64,000 bases of DNA from Chthonomonadaceae bacterium (GTDB lineage: Bacteria; Armatimonadota; Fimbriimonadia; Fimbriimonadales; Fimbriimonadaceae): assembly GCA_015709495.1 (NCBI GenBank), contig CP054189.1, forward strand, positions 2,356,001-2,420,000, read 5' to 3'. Numbering within the stretch: the first letter of the stretch is position 1; the number at the start of each line of letters is the position of its first letter. Positions 36,580 through 45,340 of the stretch are shown in pieces. Made by a program: the position numbers and the translations under genes. Below the pieces are notes generated by a model, which worked only from the letters and a program-made list of their open reading frames with translations, was not told where the DNA came from and searched no databases.

Positions 36580-39171
36580 TCAATTGCAGAGCAATCGTTT
36601 GACGACGAAGTGGTCGACGCCAGCTTCCGTGATCGAGTTGTTCGGGTTGTCCGCCACTCGGAACCGAACCCTAACTTGACTGCTGGGAGTGACGTACTGG
36701 CCGACTTGGAACGACCTTCGAACCCAGGAGTTCTGAATGCCCATAACGGCCTCCACCTGAACCCAACTGTTTCCGTTGTCGTTGGATATCTCGACGTAGA
36801 GCACGTCGTCGCCGTCGTCGTTATAGAACCACCGGCTGTATTCGACGATCGCGTTGTCGCCTTGCAGGTTCAGCAAAGGTGAGGTTAGGATCGTCGGGCC
36901 ACCATCGACGTCGGCAGCCCCAACTGAACCGCCGACCGTACCCTGGCCCGTAAAGTAGCACTGCGCGCCGGGGTCGCTGGAGTCGTCTTCGGGGTTCGCC
37001 TGTTGGCCGTTTTGGGTCGTGCCGTTGGGGTTCGCCCGGACCCAGGCGCCCGAAGTCAGGCTCTGGTTGGTTACACCCCAGCCAAGGTTCGTTTCAAACG
37101 TGTCTTCAAGGATCGTTTGAAGGCCCTGAGCCACGATGAAGGTCTTGAGATCGGCAGGGGCGTTGAAAGGATAGGTCGACTCGTGTCCTTGCGTGTCTTC
37201 CGTCGTCAAGTACCAATCGACTACGGTTCCGCAAGGCGGCAGCGCCAGCTTGAGGATGTACCAACCCGGGTCGGCGTAGTTGATGAGTTCCCGAGACTGC
37301 CAGGCGCCGCCATTGAAACGGTACTTGAGAACGACAGGCGCGCCCACGGGGTTTACGTTCGGCAGGACGCGGAACAGCCACGCTGGGGAAACGATGTCGT
37401 TCGGATTCCACAGCATGAACGCGGGCGGCTCGACGAACTTGGTGTACTTGACCCATTCGAGTTTGGGGGCGTGGAGGTTCTTTGCTCCAAACCCCGTCGC
37501 GATCTCGTCGTAATGGGGCGTGCCGTTGTAGATGTCGCCATCGTTATCGTCCAGGGTCAGCACGTCGATCGTGATGCCAGGATCGATTGCGGGCGGGTGG
37601 AGCAGGATGCTGTTGAGGTACCAGGACCGAGCTCGTTCGAGCGCAGCCGGGTTGCCTTCGGTGAGCTTCAACTCATCGTAGGTCAGCCAGAACGCGCCGC
37701 TAATCACCTGGCCCGCGGTATGGGCTTCCGCCGTACTGGGGTAGGTGATGCTGTTGTAGCAGCTTCGGAGCGGACCGGTGTTGGGACCTCGAAAGTCCTC
37801 GCCAAGCCAGGGGGTGTCGCCGCAAAACGCTGCCGTCACGTCCGCCATTCCTTCGTGGTAGGCGCCGGTCGGGAACGGGTGCCCCATATCGATGATAAAG
37901 TGGCCGTACTCGTGCCAAACGACGGTACTGTACGCCGTGTTGGGGCATCCGCCGCCGCTTGCATAGAAGTTGATCGTGCTGTTCGTGTAATAGGCGTTGC
38001 ACGTGCTATTGCGGTTCACCGTGCAGGTGATGGCGATGTCGATGCCCGGATAGGTCGGGATGATCGCCTTCGCGAAGTTGTGGACTCGGGTGGTATGAAT
38101 GAACCCGTTGACTTGCGCCGTGGCTGCCTGAGCAGGCGCCGGATTATGGATGAAGTTCGCGGGCCCCGGAGGCGTCACGACCTGGCTCAGCGCGAGGGTG
38201 CTGCCCTGAAAGTCCACGACGTTCACCCACTGGCCAAGCATGCCTAGATTGACCGTGACGTTCGCCGTTCCAGCGTTGGGTATGACGAAATGGCCCGTCG
38301 CGTTGGAGTATGCGTTGTTGCCACCCGTGATCGACGCGCGGATCAGTTCGAGGTCTTGAAGCGTCGAGGGGTTGTTCGTTTGGTCGGGCTTGAACCCCGG
38401 AGTCGCCCAGCCTTGGGCGCGCCCACTGACGTCAACAGCGAAGACCTCATTCCGTTCTTCAAGGATTCTGCCCGAGACGGCGTCGACGAAGATGTAGTAG
38501 CGCTCAGGTGCGTGAGCTACGGTCCCGGAACAGCCGCACAGCGCCGGGTGATACACCGGGTTGTATTCGTGGTCTACGATCTCGGGATTCTCGCCCCGGA
38601 ACGCCCAAGCGAGGTGCTGGCCCTCTCCCGTCCACACCCAGAGTTCGGGATCGGTGAACTGCTTGAGGCTCGGGCGGTTCTTCTTGGCCAGGGCAACAGC
38701 TTGCTTGGCGTTGACTTTCGCCACGGGCAGAGGCCGGTGGACCGTTTGAACGTTCGACGAAGCAAGCACCAGCGGATACCCGATCTGGTCCTTCGCTAGC
38801 AGGGTCAGGTGCCCTTTGTCGACGGGTATGCCATCGACGCGTTGCCGGAAGTAGCCCGCCACGAACTTGCCGTTCATGATGTCCTGATCGCCGACGAACT
38901 CGAGTTCGCTGTCGCCGGGCGCGAACAGGTTGCCGTACCGAGTCACGAAAGTGCTGAACGCGTCGCTCGCGTTCACTCCGCCCCCAAAAGGCACGCCATA
39001 GACTCGCCGAATCGTATCGGAGGTTTCGTAAAAGAGAACTCGGGGCGCCTCGCTGAGCAACGAAGCCGACGCCTTGGCCCGCATCGCGGCGTCTCTGGGC
39101 GGGGTTTGAGCGACCGCAAAAGACGACAGAACAAGGGCCAGACCCCAAAAGGCCCTACTTACGTAACGCAT
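36580..39171 (-). CDS. Large secreted metallopeptidase, fungalysin/M36-like, with C-terminal beta domain
   Basis: This 863-residue protein has a signal peptide (about 22 residues). A propeptide-like region with FTP/PepSY character follows ('YFRQRVDGIPVDKGHLTLLA'). The zinc site is H420-E421-Y-G-H424, with probable third ligand E440 in 'YHEGMADVTAAF', the arrangement of the M36/thermolysin-like gluzincins. The C-terminal 170 residues ('NAIVEYSRWFYNDDGDDVLY', 'QVRVRFRVADNPNNSITEAG') resemble a MAM/jelly-roll adhesion or carbohydrate-binding module. Several Cys pairs suggest disulfides. The start has GGAGGAAG upstream and a terminator follows, so the gene is probably monocistronic. Confidence 0.85.
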   Translation of the reverse strand: MRYVSRAFWGLALVLSSFAVAQTPPRDAAMRAKASASLLSEAPRVLFYETSDTIRRVYGVPFGGGVNASDAFSTFVTRYGNLFAPGDSELEFVGDQDIMNGKFVAGYFRQRVDGIPVDKGHLTLLAKDQIGYPLVLASSNVQTVHRPLPVAKVNAKQAVALAKKNRPSLKQFTDPELWVWTGEGQHLAWAFRGENPEIVDHEYNPVYHPALCGCSGTVAHAPERYYIFVDAVSGRILEERNEVFAVDVSGRAQGWATPGFKPDQTNNPSTLQDLELIRASITGGNNAYSNATGHFVIPNAGTANVTVNLGMLGQWVNVVDFQGSTLALSQVVTPPGPANFIHNPAPAQAATAQVNGFIHTTRVHNFAKAIIPTYPGIDIAITCTVNRNSTCNAYYTNSTINFYASGGGCPNTAYSTVVWHEYGHFIIDMGHPFPTGAYHEGMADVTAAFCGDTPWLGEDFRGPNTGPLRSCYNSITYPSTAEAHTAGQVISGAFWLTYDELKLTEGNPAALERARSWYLNSILLHPPAIDPGITIDVLTLDDNDGDIYNGTPHYDEIATGFGAKNLHAPKLEWVKYTKFVEPPAFMLWNPNDIVSPAWLFRVLPNVNPVGAPVVLKYRFNGGAWQSRELINYADPGWYILKLALPPCGTVVDWYLTTEDTQGHESTYPFNAPADLKTFIVAQGLQTILEDTFETNLGWGVTNQSLTSGAWVRANPNGTTQNGQQANPEDDSSDPGAQCYFTGQGTVGGSVGAADVDGGPTILTSPLLNLQGDNAIVEYSRWFYNDDGDDVLYVEISNDNGNSWVQVEAVMGIQNSWVRRSFQVGQYVTPSSQVRVRFRVADNPNNSITEAGVDHFVVKRLLCN

Positions 39172-39264
39172 AGTGCTTCCTCCAAACAGGCGAATGATCT
39201 CCTATGTCGGAGACGGCCCGCCCGAACCGGAGAGTTCTTGGCAGGGGTGAGACCTGGTAATTCC

Positions 39265-40083
39265 TTAACGGCGCGCGCCTTCTCGGAGACGCTCAACCAC
39301 GCAGCGCGTGTTCCAATTGCAGCGCTCCAGTTCGTGTCGAGCTTCTTCTTCGGTCGCGTTCGTTAGCTCTCTCACGATGCGGATGCACCGCTGCTTGAGC
39401 TTGGAGTTCTTGGGCGTCACATCGACCATGAGGTTCTCGATCACCTTGCCGGAGAGCACCATCGCGCCGGTGCTGATCCGGTTGAGGGCCAGCTTTTGCG
39501 CCGTCCCCGCCTTGAGCCTCGTCGAACCCGTGAGGACCTCGGGGCCCGTGTCGAGGACGATCCCAAGGATGGCTTCCTTCACGAGTGGGGTGTTCTTGTT
39601 GTTCGCGATCCCGCACGTCCAAACGCCCTTTTGATTGGCGTGGCGAATTGCCGAGATCGTAAAGGGCGTCTTTCCGCTCGCCGCGACTCCGATCACCACA
39701 TCGTCGAGTGAAAGATCGAGTTCGTTCAACATCTCGATCGCCATGTGTTCGTCGTCCTCCATGTCCTCGACCGCGCTACCTGCAGCCGCAGGACCTCCCG
39801 CGACGAGCGCTACGAACCTCTTGGGGTCGACTCCGAATGTGGGAGGCATTTCGGCTGCGTCGGCGGCGGCGATCCTCCCGCTCGTGCCCGCTCCAACGTA
39901 CACGATCCGTCCCCCAGAGGCAAATGCGCCAGCGACGCGCTCGACCGCCTGGGCGAGCAAGGGCTGCACCTTCTGCAGTGCGCGGAGGACCGAATACTCC
40001 TCCTCGTCCATCAAGCGGACGATCTCCTCGGCGCTCATGTGGTCGAGCCCGTATGATCGAGGGTTGCGGGATTCTGTACTCAT
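39265..40083 (-). CDS. murQ: N-acetylmuramic acid 6-phosphate etherase
   Basis: This 272-residue enzyme cleaves the lactyl ether of MurNAc-6-phosphate to give GlcNAc-6-phosphate and D-lactate during cell-wall recycling. The SIS-domain motifs are clear: 'IVYVGAGTSGRIAAADAAEM' with 'PPTF', 'AVEDMEDDEHMA' and 'GVAASGKTPFTISAIRHA'. The signature 'TGSTRLKAGTAQKLALNRIS' is also present. The N-terminus is about 10 residues and the total about 25 residues shorter than E. coli MurQ, but no core element is missing. It is coupled by ATGA overlap to the upstream kinase gene. Confidence 0.95.
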   Translation of the reverse strand: MSTESRNPRSYGLDHMSAEEIVRLMDEEEYSVLRALQKVQPLLAQAVERVAGAFASGGRIVYVGAGTSGRIAAADAAEMPPTFGVDPKRFVALVAGGPAAAGSAVEDMEDDEHMAIEMLNELDLSLDDVVIGVAASGKTPFTISAIRHANQKGVWTCGIANNKNTPLVKEAILGIVLDTGPEVLTGSTRLKAGTAQKLALNRISTGAMVLSGKVIENLMVDVTPKNSKLKQRCIRIVRELTNATEEEARHELERCNWNTRCVVERLREGARR

Positions 40084-40967
40084 AGAAGGTTCATTGCCAG
40101 TTTTGCGGCGCCGTACACAGGTGGCTTCGAAGGGCGTCGAACATGAAGTTCCCGTTGGGGGAGTACTTCGCCCAACTCTTTTTCAAACGAACGCTGAAAC
40201 AGCAGCGAAATTTCCCAAAGCCCTCCCGACAGTCCCACCGAAAGCGGAGTTCTGGGGGGGAGAAATCGGTGGACGTGGCCGGCAACGACGGTCGCAAGTG
40301 CTTGAAACTCGCTTCGGAGGGCTTCGGTGGCGTAGGGAAGTCCGTCGGCCGCATCCTTCGCCAGCGGACGCGCGAACTTGGCGACTTGGCTCGCCACGGT
40401 CCTGCCGCCATAGACTTTCGCTATCACTTCGGCGGGTTCCGTGGTGCCGAACCGTTTTTCGATGGCTTGGAGGACCCTGCAAGAGCACTCGTCCGGGTCG
40501 TCGAGGAAGTGCCGGAGCGCCGCGCGCCCAAACCGAAACGCCGAGCCGTCGTCGCCGATCGCAAACCCGCCTCCGCCCGACTTTGCGAACCCGTGCTCGC
40601 CGCTCGAACAAACCACCGACCCTGTTCCCGATATCACGCAGACGCACACGGGAGGATCGAATGAGGCGTACGCTGCGTAGTAGTCAGGCGTTACCCTGTG
40701 CCTGGCCTTGGGGAACAGTTCGGCAAGGAGATCGCCCGCCTGCAGAAAAGTCGCCTTGGTCAGTATCCCGGCACCGCACAGGCAGACGGTATCGGGCTCA
40801 GGGCAGCCAGAGGTCGCTTTTTGAAGGTTCTGTCGGACGAGCCTGGGGGGCGAGGTTGTGAAGTTGGCAGACCCCGCTTGACCTGTGAATAGGACCTGTC
40901 CAGCTTCGTTCACAAGCATCGCACGCGTCGAAGTTCCGCCGGAGTCGATTCCAAGGTGAAAGGGCAT
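40080..40967 (-). CDS. BadF/BcrA-type ATPase, probable N-acetylhexosamine (MurNAc/GlcNAc) kinase
   Basis: This 295-residue protein has the ASKHA phosphate-1 motif 'LGIDSGGTSTRAMLVNEAGQ', a phosphate-2-like 'VCVISGTGSVVCSS' and 'KSGGGGFAIGDDGSAFRFGR'. The adenosine motif is in 'PLSVGLSGGLWE'. These features are typical of N-acetylglucosamine and MurNAc kinases in the BadF/BcrA group. Its stop overlaps the murQ start (40080-40083). The pair would therefore phosphorylate and then split MurNAc in peptidoglycan recycling, though GlcNAc is an alternative substrate. Confidence 0.85.
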   Translation of the reverse strand: MPFHLGIDSGGTSTRAMLVNEAGQVLFTGQAGSANFTTSPPRLVRQNLQKATSGCPEPDTVCLCGAGILTKATFLQAGDLLAELFPKARHRVTPDYYAAYASFDPPVCVCVISGTGSVVCSSGEHGFAKSGGGGFAIGDDGSAFRFGRAALRHFLDDPDECSCRVLQAIEKRFGTTEPAEVIAKVYGGRTVASQVAKFARPLAKDAADGLPYATEALRSEFQALATVVAGHVHRFLPPRTPLSVGLSGGLWEISLLFQRSFEKELGEVLPQRELHVRRPSKPPVYGAAKLAMNLL

Positions 40968-41017
40968 GGGGCCAAGGGCTGTTATACCCGCCGCTCCGCG
41001 TTCGGGGCCGAATTTGC

Positions 41018-41023
41018 TAGAAT
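41018..41023 (+). promoter_or_regulatory. Candidate -10 box for a leaderless GT9 mRNA
   Basis: TAGAAT ends 6 bases before the GTG start at 41030, and no Shine-Dalgarno is present. Transcription would begin at or next to the start codon. No -35 match is seen. Confidence 0.4.
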
Positions 41024-41029
41024 CACTTC

Positions 41030-42046
41030 GTGCGACGTCATGCTGGCGAGAAGATCGTGCCCGGAGGCAACGTCGCGGTTCTTGCCAACGACGCCATCGG
41101 GAACTTTGTCGCTGCCACTCCGCTGCTCCAGCTCCTGAAAACAGAGTCCAAGGCAGCGAGCGTGCACTTTTGGTGCGGAACTCGAGTCGCCGAGTTTCGC
41201 CACGCGCCAGAATTGTTCGACCTCTTCTTGCCGCTTCACGGGAGTTCCCCAGCCGAGCTTCTGGGCCTCATCGCCGAACATACGGGAAGCTATGACTGGA
41301 TCATCAACCTCGAATCGACGGCGCACTCGAAGGCCATTGCGGGCCTTTTGTCGGGCGAACTGACCTTCGTTTCTGGCCCTTGCGTCGGCCCTGGCGGGAG
41401 GGGCGAACTGCCGTTTCCAGACGACCCGCAAGGCGAGCTTTGGGCGGACCGTCGCTGGGTCGCCGAGGACTTGAAGGAGCGATACCCTTTCCTCCGTTCG
41501 GGGTTCATCGCTGAAATCTTCGCGCGCGGATGCTATTTCGAGTCCGAGATCCCGCCGTACCGGGTGCCCAGCCAACCCCCCGGCCAGCAACCTCCTGATC
41601 TACTTGTTGCCACATCGGCGAGCTTGCCGGAAAAGCTCTGGCCCCGAGAAAAATGGGCCTGGGTTCTGGACCGCGTAGGAAGCGCAGGCTACACGGCCGG
41701 TCTTCTCGGCGCAAAGCCCAAAGACCAGAAGACCCACTGGATGGGCGGCACGGCCGAAGATGAGCTAGTTGCTCAAGGGCTGCTGATCGATCTCAGGGGG
41801 CAGTACTCCCTGCCGGAGGTCGTTGGCGCGCTGGGCCAGTGCCGTGCGGTCTTGACTCTCGACAACGGGATTCTGCACCTGGCAGTGGCGGCCCGCGCAA
41901 GGACGGTCGGGCTCTACCGGCACGGCATTCACCGTCTCTGGACGCCCCCTTCGGCTACGCTCACCGTATTGACGCCGGGGGAGGGAAGGGAGGTGAGCGA
42001 GATCGACCCCGAGATCGTTTGGGAGGCCGTCGCTCATGCCCTCTAA
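41030..42046 (+). CDS. Glycosyltransferase family 9 (heptosyltransferase-like), first copy
   Basis: This 338-residue protein has the GT9 N-terminal pattern 'VAVLANDAIGNFVAATPLLQ' and the donor-binding segment 'SLPEVVGALGQCRAVLTLDN' followed by 'GILHLAVA'. GT9 enzymes add heptose or other sugars to the lipopolysaccharide core on the cytoplasmic face of the inner membrane. The GTG at 41030 may be leaderless; an alternative GTG at 41057 would remove nine residues before the fold begins. It overlaps the next GT9 gene by 11 bases. Similarity to classical WaaC/WaaF is moderate, so the sugar transferred is uncertain. Confidence 0.82.
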   Translation: MRRHAGEKIVPGGNVAVLANDAIGNFVAATPLLQLLKTESKAASVHFWCGTRVAEFRHAPELFDLFLPLHGSSPAELLGLIAEHTGSYDWIINLESTAHSKAIAGLLSGELTFVSGPCVGPGGRGELPFPDDPQGELWADRRWVAEDLKERYPFLRSGFIAEIFARGCYFESEIPPYRVPSQPPGQQPPDLLVATSASLPEKLWPREKWAWVLDRVGSAGYTAGLLGAKPKDQKTHWMGGTAEDELVAQGLLIDLRGQYSLPEVVGALGQCRAVLTLDNGILHLAVAARARTVGLYRHGIHRLWTPPSATLTVLTPGEGREVSEIDPEIVWEAVAHAL

Positions 42047-43010
42047 GAGAGTGGCCGTGATCCTCAAGCCCAACTTCATCGGTGACGCCGTCATGACCGC
42101 TCCGGCGATTGACAGCCTGCGGGGTGCGGGATATGAGATTGGGGTCTATTGCGGCCCGACCGTACGCGAAGTGCTCTTCGATCGAGCGGACGGGGTCCAA
42201 TTCGAGGTCGACGATTGGGCGGGTTCGACGGGCAGTCTGCTACGATTTGCGCGCTCGCTGAGGAGAGGTAGGTTCGACGCTGCGCTCGTGGTCAACCACA
42301 GCTTCCGTTCTGCGTTGGCCGCCTGGCTCGCGAGAATTCCCAACCGAGTGGGCCACGACACGGAGGGCCGTTCGTTTCTGCTCACCCGCAAGGTGGCCTA
42401 CGATCAGGAGTGTTTTGAGGCTCGGTCGTTTCTGGACCTTGCCGACGCACTTGGCGGGAGTGCGGTGCCGGTCGAGCCTCATCTGAGCGTCACCTTCTCA
42501 GAGAGTGAACGGGGCGAAGAGCTTCGGGGAAATGCGACGGTAGGGATTCAACTCGGAGCTTCGACGTTGGGCAAGGTTGCCCCAAGTCGGATCTGGGCAG
42601 AAGTCGCCTCCAGGCTCGTCACAGAAGGACACAAGATCGCGATCTTGGGCGGACCCAACGACCGCCCGCTCGCGGATGGGTTCCTCTCGCTGTTTCGGGG
42701 CGAGGCCGTCGATCTCGTCGGACGATGCTCGATCCGCGAGTCGATGGCCGTGATCTCCGGCCTTCAACTGCTGGCCGGCAATGACACAGGCTTCTTGCAC
42801 GTCGCAGCCGCTTTGGGACGCCCGACCGTTACGGTCTTCCGGCCCAGAATGGCGCGCAAATGGCGCCACGCAGGCGAAACGCATCCCTGCGTCATCGTGA
42901 GTTCGGGCAACCTATCGGACGCCGAACCCGACGCCATTGTTGAGGCGGCAAAGAAGGCTCTCGCCGAGCGCGCTCCTATCCCCTCCGCCCGGCCTCGACA
43001 CGGCAGGTAG
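42036..43010 (+). CDS. Glycosyltransferase family 9 (lipopolysaccharide heptosyltransferase-like), second copy
   Basis: This 324-residue protein begins 'RVAVILKPNFIGDAVMTAPA', the standard GT9 opening (IG-D). The donor-site motifs are 'TVGIQLGASTLGKVAPSRIW', 'IAILGGPNDRPLAD' and 'LLAGNDTGFLHVAAALGRPT'. The last match (GNDTG..H.A) is the clearest signature of the heptosyltransferase family. It is translated with the preceding GT9 gene and probably works on the same glycolipid. Its last 33 codons overlap the 3' end of the converging M61 peptidase gene. Confidence 0.9.
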   Translation: MPSKRVAVILKPNFIGDAVMTAPAIDSLRGAGYEIGVYCGPTVREVLFDRADGVQFEVDDWAGSTGSLLRFARSLRRGRFDAALVVNHSFRSALAAWLARIPNRVGHDTEGRSFLLTRKVAYDQECFEARSFLDLADALGGSAVPVEPHLSVTFSESERGEELRGNATVGIQLGASTLGKVAPSRIWAEVASRLVTEGHKIAILGGPNDRPLADGFLSLFRGEAVDLVGRCSIRESMAVISGLQLLAGNDTGFLHVAAALGRPTVTVFRPRMARKWRHAGETHPCVIVSSGNLSDAEPDAIVEAAKKALAERAPIPSARPRHGR

Positions 43011-44717
43011 GTCCGAGGGAATCCTCAGCCACTCGTCCCTTCGTCGGACTTGTTCGGCTGAGGCGAACGGGTCGTTCGCAAGTCGATAGGCCGAAGGCGT
43101 AGAGCTGCCGACTGCGACTTCGAGCTTCAGGTTTTCGGACGACCTTTGCACGTCAACCTGAACCTTATCCCCCATCGTCAGCCCCGAGAACGCTCCCGGA
43201 GCGAACGGCCTTTGATTGACAGCAAGGACCTTGTCGCCCGGTTGGAAGCCGCTCCCCGCGTCGACCGATCGGACCACGTCGCCCAGAAGCTCAAACGGGA
43301 GATGCGCCTGAATTCGGCCCGGAATCGCCAACCGAAGTCCGATCTTCCTAAGTTCCTCATAGGGGAGTTCTTGCGTCGAGCGCACGCACCGATCGTAGAG
43401 CGCCGAGAGGTCTCTTCCGGCTATCTCATTGATCGTGGTCCGAAGGTCGTCTTCCCCATAGCCCAGCTGGGGCAACGCATGGCGTTTCATCAAGGTTCGG
43501 AGGACATCGTCGAGGCTCTGCTTGCCCTCAGTGGCGCCCCGCAAGGCCGCATCGAGAATCAGCCCCACGACGAGGCCCTTGTTGTAGTAGCTCAGGTCGC
43601 CGACCCCGAATCCGCCATTCTCCCACGTCTCCCATCCCGCTTGTTCGAGCGTCTTCGTAAGCCGGGTCTTCGACCGCTGGAGCGTTTGGATTTCGTTGGA
43701 GAGTTGGCTCAGGAGCCATGTCGGCCCCTGGGCGCCGGCTTGGTAAACGTGGAGTTGGGCGTAGTAGTCAGTCACGCCCTCGGCGAACCAGAGGTTGTTC
43801 GTCCGAACGGCTTGCGTGTAATCGAACGGGCCAAGAACCTTAGGGCGGATGTGCTTGACGTTCCAGGTGTGGAAGAACTCGTGCGCGGCTAGCGTCTCGA
43901 ACTTGAGATTGGGAACGTTCGGCAGCGCCATAAGAGTGCTTGCCCGATGCTCCAATCCGCCTTGGAAGCCCCCTCGCGCGAGATGGATCAGATAGACGTA
44001 TCTCTTGAACGGAGCTTCGCCGAACATCGCGATTGCCGGTCGGCTTAGCTGCGTGAGCTCGTCCGCGATGGCGTCGGGCGAGGTGCGATAGGTTTGGTCT
44101 TCTGAGGCGATCGCAACTTCGAACTTGTACTTGCCGACAACGAACTTTCGCTTCTCAAACCGCCCAAGCTGCATCGGATGGTCAATGAACTCATCGTAGC
44201 TGGCTGCCGCGAACTTATCGACTCCGGCTTCGTCCATGCCCGTCGCCACATCCCATTCGTCGGGAAGTTGCACTCTCAGCAGCGCGGATTCTTCCTTTCG
44301 GCCCTCGATGTACACGAAAGCCGCCGGGCCGTTGACGAATGCGGTGTGCGACTTGACGCTGACCCCGAAGAAACCGAGCCCAGCGTCATCGCCCAGAACC
44401 CGATAACTGAAGGTGACCTTCGAGCCGGGTCGAGTTCGCACGCGCCAAGTGTGACGATTCGGCCGCTCGATGGGGAGCGCCGCGCCGTCGCCGGAGGTGG
44501 CCTTCGCGTCGAACAACTTTGCCGGGTAGTCGAGCAGGAAATAGAAGCCGGGGCACCATGCGGGTATGCGGAAGTCGGTGATTTCGGAGGTCGCAACCGC
44601 CGATGCCGAAACGCGAATCGAACCTGCCGATGGATCGGGGGCGAGGGAGTATTCGATCTGAGCCCACGAGGCGGCGGAGAGCGCGCCGAGGCCAAGAACA
44701 GCGCAAATCAGCTTCAT
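42912..44717 (-). CDS. Secreted M61-family glycyl aminopeptidase-like protein with PDZ domain
   Basis: This 601-residue protein has a signal peptide (about 19 residues) and an N-terminal beta domain. The gluzincin zinc site is H279-E280-F-F-H283 with third ligand E313 in 'LWFAEGVTDYYAQ'. The C-terminal PDZ domain lies around residues 470-555 ('DVVRSVDAGSGFQPGDKVLA'). M61 peptidases remove N-terminal Gly/Ala or act as broader peptidases. Its last 33 codons overlap the converging GT9 gene, so the tail ('ESLLCRLNNGVGFGVR') is probably not conserved. Confidence 0.92.
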   Translation of the reverse strand: MKLICAVLGLGALSAASWAQIEYSLAPDPSAGSIRVSASAVATSEITDFRIPAWCPGFYFLLDYPAKLFDAKATSGDGAALPIERPNRHTWRVRTRPGSKVTFSYRVLGDDAGLGFFGVSVKSHTAFVNGPAAFVYIEGRKEESALLRVQLPDEWDVATGMDEAGVDKFAAASYDEFIDHPMQLGRFEKRKFVVGKYKFEVAIASEDQTYRTSPDAIADELTQLSRPAIAMFGEAPFKRYVYLIHLARGGFQGGLEHRASTLMALPNVPNLKFETLAAHEFFHTWNVKHIRPKVLGPFDYTQAVRTNNLWFAEGVTDYYAQLHVYQAGAQGPTWLLSQLSNEIQTLQRSKTRLTKTLEQAGWETWENGGFGVGDLSYYNKGLVVGLILDAALRGATEGKQSLDDVLRTLMKRHALPQLGYGEDDLRTTINEIAGRDLSALYDRCVRSTQELPYEELRKIGLRLAIPGRIQAHLPFELLGDVVRSVDAGSGFQPGDKVLAVNQRPFAPGAFSGLTMGDKVQVDVQRSSENLKLEVAVGSSTPSAYRLANDPFASAEQVRRRDEWLRIPSDLPAVSRPGGGDRSALGESLLCRLNNGVGFGVR

Positions 44718-44763
44718 TGGGGGCGGGTATACCTCGAACCGCGCTCCAACTTGGGCCTTCTGG

Positions 44764-44769
44764 TATATC
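44764..44769 (+). promoter_or_regulatory. Candidate -10 box for a leaderless GNAT mRNA
   Basis: TATATC ends 7 bases before the ATG at 44777 and there is no Shine-Dalgarno, so transcription would begin at the start codon. Confidence 0.35.
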
Positions 44770-44776
44770 TGCTGCG

Positions 44777-45340
44777 ATGGAATTCCCCTTTCGCCGCGCG
44801 GAACTGGCCGACATCCCCGAAATTGTCCGGGTCGTCCGAACGGTTTACGACGAGTACGGCTTCACCTGGGACGAGCAGGAGTATCACGCCGACCTGTACG
44901 ACATTGAAGGGCACTATGACCGCCTGGGCCACTCGTTCTTTGTCGTGGGAAGTGGCGCGATCCCAGGTGAGAGGCTTCTCGGGGTCGTGGCTCTCAAGCG
45001 CTTTGCGGCAGTTCCTGGCTCGCGAGGAGAATCGACGCTGCTCGAGGGAATCGTTCGGCTTGCTGGGGCGGATTGCTCGCTGGACCGGCTTTACGTGGAC
45101 CCCGCGGCCCGCCGACAAGGGTTGGGGTCGGCCCTGACGGAGCATGTCATCCGCATAGCCCGTTCCGAAGGAAAGTCGGCCATGGAGATTTGGAGCGACA
45201 AGCGGTTCGTCGAGGCTCACCGACTTTACCAGCGTCTGGGCGCATTCGTTGTCGCCGATCGTATCTGCTCCGACCCGGACAACAGCCCTGAATGGGGCCT
45301 TTTGCTACCGCTCGATACCCCCGAAGCACCTACGCTGTAG
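44777..45340 (+). CDS. GNAT-family N-acetyltransferase
   Basis: This 187-residue protein has the GNAT fold: 'FRRAELADIPEIVRVVRTVY' at the start, the acetyl-CoA loop 'LYVDPAARRQGLGSALTEHV' (R/Q-x-x-G-x-G/A) and 'AHRLYQRLGAFVVADRI' at the end. The acceptor is unknown. The ATG at 44777 is chosen because the protein family starts here and upstream codons lie inside the divergent M61 gene. The 3' end overlaps that of the converging ABC ATPase gene by 11 bases. Confidence 0.88.
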   Translation: MEFPFRRAELADIPEIVRVVRTVYDEYGFTWDEQEYHADLYDIEGHYDRLGHSFFVVGSGAIPGERLLGVVALKRFAAVPGSRGESTLLEGIVRLAGADCSLDRLYVDPAARRQGLGSALTEHVIRIARSEGKSAMEIWSDKRFVEAHRLYQRLGAFVVADRICSDPDNSPEWGLLLPLDTPEAPTL

